This document shows, one piece after another, positions 59,653-64,000 of a stretch of DNA of 64,000 nt; the first letter of the stretch is position 1; the number at the start of each line of letters is the position of its first letter. The position numbers and the translations under genes are program-made. Source of the DNA: Verrucomicrobiales bacterium (GTDB taxonomy: Bacteria; Verrucomicrobiota; Verrucomicrobiia; Verrucomicrobiales; DEV007); assembly GCA_021648365.1 (NCBI GenBank), contig JAKISY010000005.1, positions 32,657 through 96,656 of the forward strand. The letters run 5' to 3'. A model generated the notes under the pieces. That model made no database searches. It was not told the DNA's origin and worked only from the letters and a program-made list of their open reading frames with translations.

Positions 59653-61830
59653 GTGCCTGATCAATTCCAATTATCCAGTGAGTTTGAACCTAAGGGGGAT
59701 CAGGCTCAGGCGATTGCCAAGCTGAACAAATCGCTGTCTGCTGGCAACAAACATCAGACTTTGCTGGGGGTGACGGGTTCTGGCAAGACCTTCACGATGG
59801 CGAATATCATTGCGCAGCAGAACCGGGCGACTTTGGTGATGTCGCATAATAAAACTCTGGCGGCGCAGTTGTATTCTGAGTTCAAAAACTTTTTTCCCAA
59901 CAATGCGGTGGAGTATTTCGTGTCGTATTTTGACTATTATCAGCCTGAAGCGTATTTGCCACGCACGGATACTTACATCGAGAAGGACTCTTCGATCAAT
60001 GAGGAAATCGAGCGGCATCGACTGGCGGCGATGTCGTCACTGCTGACTCGTAAGGACGTGATCGTGGTGGCTTCGGTGTCGTGTATTTATGGTTTGGGCT
60101 CGCCTGATGACTATAAAGAAATGATGGTCAGTGTGGCGATGGGTGGAGAGCTGGATCGCGATGATTTTCTCAAAGATTTGGTGGCGATACAATATGAGCG
60201 CAATGACATCAGTTTCACGCGTGGCAAATTTCGCGTGCGTGGGGATGTGGTCGAGGTGTATCCAGCTTACCTTGATGAGGAGGCGATTCGGATTGAGTTT
60301 TTTGGAGATGAAATTGAACGCATTTCTTCTTTTGATCCGCTGACGGGACATGTGGCGGGGCAGTTGGAGGTTTATACGTTTTATCCTGCCAAACAATTTG
60401 TCACACCGACACATAAACTGAAGGGCGCCATCAAGGCGATCCGAGCTGAGGTGAAGGAGCGGGTCGAGTGGTTTGAGAAGAAGGATAAGCTGATCGAAGC
60501 GCAGCGAATACGGATGCGTACGGATTATGATATCGAGATGATGACGGAAATGGGTTTTTGCACGGGGATTGAGAATTATTCTCGCCATCTGACGGGGCGC
60601 CCGCCGGGTTCGCGTCCAGGCACCTTGATTGATTTTTTTCCGGACAATTTTCTAACGATGATTGATGAGTCGCATGCTTCGGTGCCGCAGATCAACGGCA
60701 TGTTCGCGGGTGATCATTCACGCAAGTCGGTATTGGTCGATTTTGGCTTTCGCCTACCGAGTGCGATGGATAACCGTCCTTTGAAGTTCAACGAGTTCAT
60801 GCCACTAACGAATCAGTTACTGTATGTATCAGCAACTCCTTCTCGGTTTGAAATCGAAAATTCTCGTGTGGGTGGAGAGGAGTTTATCCCCTTTAAAAAT
60901 AGCAAACAACGGCAGGCGGAAGGTCCGGTGGTAGCTCGCTTGCCGAGGATTTCTAGCACGGATCAGCCGGCAGAGAAGTTTGATGTGACTACGGTGGGAA
61001 GAGACCTGATCGTTGAGCAGATCATTCGTCCGACGGGTTTGCTGGACCCGCAAATCACTTTGCGTCCATTGGCTGAGCAGATTGATGAGACGATTGAGTT
61101 GTGCCGTCAGCGAACTGAAATCGATGAGAGGGTGTTGATCACCACTTTGACTAAGCGCACGGCGGAAGATTTGACGGATTATTTGCGGCGAGTGGATTTG
61201 CGGGTGCGTTACATCCATGCGGATATTGGGGCGATTGAGCGGGTGGAGATTTTGCGTGCCTTGCGTGCTGGGGAGTTTGATATTTTGATTGGGATCAATC
61301 TATTGCGCGAGGGATTGGACTTGCCAGAAGTCTCTTTGGTGTGCATTTTGGACGCGGACAAGGAGGGCTATTTGAGATCGGAGACTTCGTTGGTGCAGAC
61401 GGCGGGGCGTGCGGCACGTCACGTCAATGGGGAGGTGGTGCTGTTTGCGGATACCATAACGAAATCGATTACGGCGTTGATCAACTTGACGGAATATCGT
61501 CGCAGTAAGCAGATCGCTTATAATGAAAAACATGGGATCACGCCCAAATCGGTGGTACGTGCGGTGCAGAAGTCGCTACATGTGTATGACGATGGACTGG
61601 ATGTGAATGCGGCAGTGGTGCAGGAGACGGGTGAGGATTTTGATGTGCTCGAAGTGATTCGCGAGCTGGAGGGTGAAATGCAAGAGGCATCGCAGAAGCT
61701 TGAGTTTGAACGAGCTGCTTTGTTGAGGGATCAGGTGAAGGAGTTAAAACTGCAGGCGGGGATGGAGGAGGTGAAAGATCCGGCGAAAGGTAAGGGGCGG
61801 AAAGGAAAGGTCAATTATCGGAGAAAGTGA
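59653..61830 (+). CDS. uvrB: Excinuclease ABC subunit B
   Basis: DNA-damage verification helicase of nucleotide excision repair. 725 residues, longer than the usual about 670 because of a basic C-terminal tail. Walker A GVTGSGKT (39-46), Walker B-like DESH, the beta-hairpin and helicase blocks FVSYFDYYQPEAYLP and YIEKDSSINEEIERHRLAA, motif V/VI INLLREGLDLPEV and QTAGRAARHVNG, and a UVR motif near the C-terminus (KLEFERAALLRDQVKELK). Start is GTG 59653. UvrA and UvrC genes are not nearby. Confidence 0.97.
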   Translation: MPDQFQLSSEFEPKGDQAQAIAKLNKSLSAGNKHQTLLGVTGSGKTFTMANIIAQQNRATLVMSHNKTLAAQLYSEFKNFFPNNAVEYFVSYFDYYQPEAYLPRTDTYIEKDSSINEEIERHRLAAMSSLLTRKDVIVVASVSCIYGLGSPDDYKEMMVSVAMGGELDRDDFLKDLVAIQYERNDISFTRGKFRVRGDVVEVYPAYLDEEAIRIEFFGDEIERISSFDPLTGHVAGQLEVYTFYPAKQFVTPTHKLKGAIKAIRAEVKERVEWFEKKDKLIEAQRIRMRTDYDIEMMTEMGFCTGIENYSRHLTGRPPGSRPGTLIDFFPDNFLTMIDESHASVPQINGMFAGDHSRKSVLVDFGFRLPSAMDNRPLKFNEFMPLTNQLLYVSATPSRFEIENSRVGGEEFIPFKNSKQRQAEGPVVARLPRISSTDQPAEKFDVTTVGRDLIVEQIIRPTGLLDPQITLRPLAEQIDETIELCRQRTEIDERVLITTLTKRTAEDLTDYLRRVDLRVRYIHADIGAIERVEILRALRAGEFDILIGINLLREGLDLPEVSLVCILDADKEGYLRSETSLVQTAGRAARHVNGEVVLFADTITKSITALINLTEYRRSKQIAYNEKHGITPKSVVRAVQKSLHVYDDGLDVNAAVVQETGEDFDVLEVIRELEGEMQEASQKLEFERAALLRDQVKELKLQAGMEEVKDPAKGKGRKGKVNYRRK

Positions 61831-62255
61831 CCAAAAGAAGAAACGCGAGTGCCAAAGCTTATTTCGCCTAATGGGTGGCAAATAGGGCAGTCGTTACAGT
61901 TGAGAAGATCATCGTGAAAGTGCTGCAGCGGTCGCGAAAGTTTTTCGATGGTCGGTGGAGGTGGAAAGGTGGAGTATGTGGTGTGCAGTGCTATGAAACT
62001 GGGGGAGGAGTTTAGGGTGACGGTTCGGGTGATGGTGCGCTTTGTTATAAAGATACCGCAACCTGTTGCGGAAAGGTCGATAGGTGGGTTGATTGAGAAT
62101 AGTGTGCAGGTGTAGAGAGGTTTGTCTGCAATGTGTATATTTTTGAGCAAGGTGATGACTAGCAAATTTAAAATCACTGAGATGATGACGGCTATAGCTA
62201 GGTTCGCAATTTTATTGAAGTCATGGAGGGGGAAGTGGGGATGGTTTGTTGTCAT
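61815..62255 (-). CDS. Small membrane protein with a CxxCxxC motif
   Basis: 146 residues. One hydrophobic segment (about 17-40; IANLAIAVIISVILNLLVITLL), a Ser/Thr/Pro-rich middle and LLNCNDCPICHPLGE near the C-terminus, a possible metal or redox site. It overlaps the uvrB 3' end by 16 bases convergently. No family recognised; coding is likely but not certain. A short plus-strand frame (MESILYESRKHG..., 62281-62370) with an AAGGAG site lies beside its 5' end and is a rival hypothesis. Confidence 0.4.
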   Translation of the reverse strand: MTTNHPHFPLHDFNKIANLAIAVIISVILNLLVITLLKNIHIADKPLYTCTLFSINPPIDLSATGCGIFITKRTITRTVTLNSSPSFIALHTTYSTFPPPPTIEKLSRPLQHFHDDLLNCNDCPICHPLGEISFGTRVSSFGHFLR

Positions 62256-62420
62256 GGAATCATCATGTCAACAAGGAGAGATGGAGTCCATACTGTATGA
62301 GTCCCGAAAACACGGGATCTCATCAGTAGAGGTGAAGGTGATTGCAAAGTTGCGGGGCGGATCGCCCTGACTACCATTTGGAACGAGGTGATGCTAAGCT
62401 GAACGGTGATAGAGAAAGAA

Positions 62421-62448
62421 AAGCGGCGTCGAGCCGCCGCACTCCAAA
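62421..62448. repeat. REP-like palindrome (single unit)
   Basis: AAGCGGCGTCGAGCCGCCGC plus ACTCCAAA: arms GCGGCG/CGCCGC with a short loop. Related to the pair at 43298-43366. Sits 64 bases before the stop of the GNAT gene, in the convergent gap, and may end transcription there. Confidence 0.75.
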
Positions 62449-62511
62449 GGTGTCGATGGTGAGGGTGCCGGAAACTTATTTGGGCGGACCGTTTTTCGGT
62501 TCATTTGCGGC

Positions 62512-63435
62512 TTAGCCTGTTTCGGGCATGAAGGTGGGCATGACGATGCCGTTGATGGGCTGTTGGTCGCCGAGCACTTGGGCGAAATGCAGTTCGCAAT
62601 TTTTGGCGCCGATAGAATACATGGCATCTACGAGAGGGCGTTGGTCGGCTGGCACTAGGACGATGGGGCTGCGTCCTTGATGTTGGTTGAGTTCGCTGAC
62701 GATGAGATTGGCTGCGGTATCGGCGTTTTTGCTGATGCCGGGGCCGAGCATGTTGCTGCCGGGGTGGTTGACGGATACTAAGAAGCCGTTGATCGCTCCG
62801 TTTTTGTCTTCGCTGATGGAGACGTGCCAGATGTCTAAATCGTTTTCGATAAAATAACAGTAATCGCGTTCTCGCGAGATGCCGCTGACTTCAAACTCTA
62901 GCGCGCCCATGGCGGAGACGTCTTCGAGGTCGGCATCGCGGATGCGACTGAGGTCGAAGTTGGAGGTATCGATGCCGTTGCTTGGCACCTTGATCACCAT
63001 GTCTTGGTAGATGGCGGTGGGAACAAAACCTTTGCGATTATAGAGGGAGTAGGAGTCGAGGTTCAAGGCACTGGAGACTAGTCGCAGGGGGCGTTCGCGC
63101 TGTTGGCTGAACTGGATGATCTCATTGAGTAGGGCTCCGGCGACGCCTGCTCCAAAATAGTTAGGGTGCACGTTCATGATGCCTAGCGAGACGTGAGTTT
63201 CTCTAGGGTGATAAAAACAGGAGCCTAGGATCATACCGGTCTGTTCGTGTTTGGCGATGAGGCAACAGTCGGGGTCGATGTCTTCGTAAACTTGACAGAA
63301 GAGCAGGCAGACGTCGGGGCCACCACTGAAGGCTGATATGCCTTGTTGGGTTTGGTACCAGTGGTTGGTAGAGAGGTAGATCAGATTGGCGACTTCAGGC
63401 CAGTCTGATTTTTTCATGGTGGTGAGTTTGAACAT
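62512..63435 (-). CDS. GNAT-fold acetyltransferase-like protein (double domain)
   Basis: 307 residues. First GNAT domain about 1-150: LGSCFYHPRETHVSLGIMNVHPNYFGAGVAGALLNEIIQFS carries the V-x-P-x-x-x-G-x-G acyl-CoA loop, and SYSLYNRKGFVPTAIYQDM closes it. The second half (about 165-300) looks like a related, less active domain, ending VDAMYSIGAKNCELHFAQVLG. Substrate unknown. A lone gene on the minus strand, divergent from the YpfJ-like gene with about 140 bases between. Confidence 0.8.
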   Translation of the reverse strand: MFKLTTMKKSDWPEVANLIYLSTNHWYQTQQGISAFSGGPDVCLLFCQVYEDIDPDCCLIAKHEQTGMILGSCFYHPRETHVSLGIMNVHPNYFGAGVAGALLNEIIQFSQQRERPLRLVSSALNLDSYSLYNRKGFVPTAIYQDMVIKVPSNGIDTSNFDLSRIRDADLEDVSAMGALEFEVSGISRERDYCYFIENDLDIWHVSISEDKNGAINGFLVSVNHPGSNMLGPGISKNADTAANLIVSELNQHQGRSPIVLVPADQRPLVDAMYSIGAKNCELHFAQVLGDQQPINGIVMPTFMPETG

Positions 63436-63575
63436 AGGATCTGTGAGGTTTGCGGAAAGTGTGGTTAAGATTTAACTAGGCTGGGCTTATTGTCGAGATC
63501 TTTTGTGAAGCAGTTTGGAGGGTTTTTTTGTATTTTTCTTGTCATAGGCTGAGGCAAATCTTATAGCTGATGGCT

Positions 63576-64000
63576 ATGGAATGGAAAGATAGAAGGCAAA
63601 GTTCGAATGTGGATGATCGTCGTGGGCAGCAGGTACGCGGAGGATCACGTCGATCTTCTGCGGCTGGCGGGATGTTAATGACGCTCTTTTTTCGCAGTGG
63701 CATCAAGACTAAGTTGTTCATGGTGATAGCTGCGGTAGTGGCGATGTTTGTTTTCGGGATCACTCCAGCGACGATGTTGAACTTTGTCGGTGTGGGTGGC
63801 GGGGGCGGTGCGCAGCCTACGGTGACTCGGGTGAGTCCGGCACCGAATGATGAAATGCGGGCATTTTTGGCGACGATCAAGGCAGATAATGAAGATGTTT
63901 GGGCACGATTGTTTTCTGAAATGGGGCAGCAGTATCGTGCTGCAAAAATGGTGATCTATTCGGATAAAACGGTGCTTCCTGGTGGGGTTGACGATCCTCG
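63576..64000 (+). CDS. YpfJ-type neutral zinc metallopeptidase, N-terminal part (cut at right edge)
   Basis: 141 codons without a stop to the window end. MEWKDRRQSSNVDDRRG is the typical opening of the YpfJ (neutral zinc metallopeptidase) family; a membrane segment follows (about 48-70), then a Gly-rich stretch and DEMRAFLATIKADNEDVWARLFSEMGQQYRAAKMVIYSD, which matches the start of the peptidase domain. The HExxH zinc motif would lie beyond the edge. ATG 63570 (two codons earlier) is an equal alternative start. Confidence 0.85.
   Translation, partial: MEWKDRRQSSNVDDRRGQQVRGGSRRSSAAGGMLMTLFFRSGIKTKLFMVIAAVVAMFVFGITPATMLNFVGVGGGGGAQPTVTRVSPAPNDEMRAFLATIKADNEDVWARLFSEMGQQYRAAKMVIYSDKTVLPGGVDDP

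Noticed and set aside
1..64000. Replication origin, rRNA operon, prophage or defence island
   Set aside because: No dnaA boxes cluster, no rRNA sequence, no phage structural genes and no restriction, toxin or CRISPR-associated genes were seen; the HNH protein alone does not make a defence island.

Overview
The window looks like the chromosome of a Verrucomicrobiota bacterium, most likely of the order Verrucomicrobiales. This is inferred from gene content rather than from a marker tree. The supporting genes are two large secreted dehydrogenase-type propeller proteins of the Planctomycetes/Verrucomicrobia kind, a ThuA-domain lipoprotein, a Tat-exported Gfo/Idh/MocA oxidoreductase, PQQ-propeller and SGNH proteins, and a GNAT family common in these phyla. 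The + strand is visibly rich in G and T whichever strand a gene lies on, which suggests a single replichore. I see no origin, no rRNA operon, no CRISPR array, and no transposase or phage gene.

Layout. 0-2 kb: an OmpA-domain envelope protein, an ECF sigma factor and the start of a probable anti-sigma factor, all on the minus strand. 2-3 kb: a membrane-anchored alpha/beta hydrolase. 3-8 kb: a manganese (or zinc) uptake locus, with mntR divergent from an SBP-ATPase-permease-permease operon; the first permease carries a DtxR-like domain at its C-terminus, and two palindromes in the divergent promoter are probable MntR operators. 8-16 kb: a fatty-acid desaturase, a ThuA lipoprotein, HtrA with an unusual histidine kinase, YbeY and a GH5-type glycosidase. 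16-19 kb: rpsN, an FmdB zinc ribbon, a CorC-like membrane protein and a TIGR01777 epimerase. 19-25 kb: a 1381-residue PQQ/LamG/methyltransferase protein and a Tat-exported oxidoreductase. 25-35 kb: an FGE-domain protein, a repeat-rich surface protein, a membrane-protein pair coupled to a lone LacI-type ligand domain, and an SGNH/propeller/cupredoxin fusion. 34.7-36.9 kb: an ATP-grasp, methyltransferase and acyltransferase run. 37-44 kb: a peptidase remnant, a CxxCH propeller protein, a membrane-tethered HNH protein, a DUF2797 protein and an acetyltransferase. 44-48 kb: a four-fold Cys/His repeat protein, tRNA-Lys, rdgB, an SGNH hydrolase and an alcohol dehydrogenase. 48-51 kb: a PhoR/PhoB-type two-component system with a lipoprotein. 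51-59 kb: a TPR protein, rex, a TonB/ExbB/ExbD-like system, def, an exported hypothetical protein and a YhaM-like OB/HD protein. 59-64 kb: uvrB, a small membrane protein, a GNAT protein and the start of a YpfJ-type zinc metallopeptidase.

The most unexplained material lies between genes. At least six loci (5.5, 25.1, 36.9, 41.3, 53.3 and 59.4 kb) carry related hairpin elements. They share terminal sequences resembling ATCACWCTACACGRCA, plus a short word repeated three times at a period of 8-10 bases (for example CGCAGAT, CACTGAT or CACGGAA). The scaffold is shared but the word differs between copies. One copy (36910-37188) has perfect 20-bp terminal inverted repeats and an apparent 8-bp target duplication, as a miniature transposable element would. 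No protein that could mobilise them is in the window.
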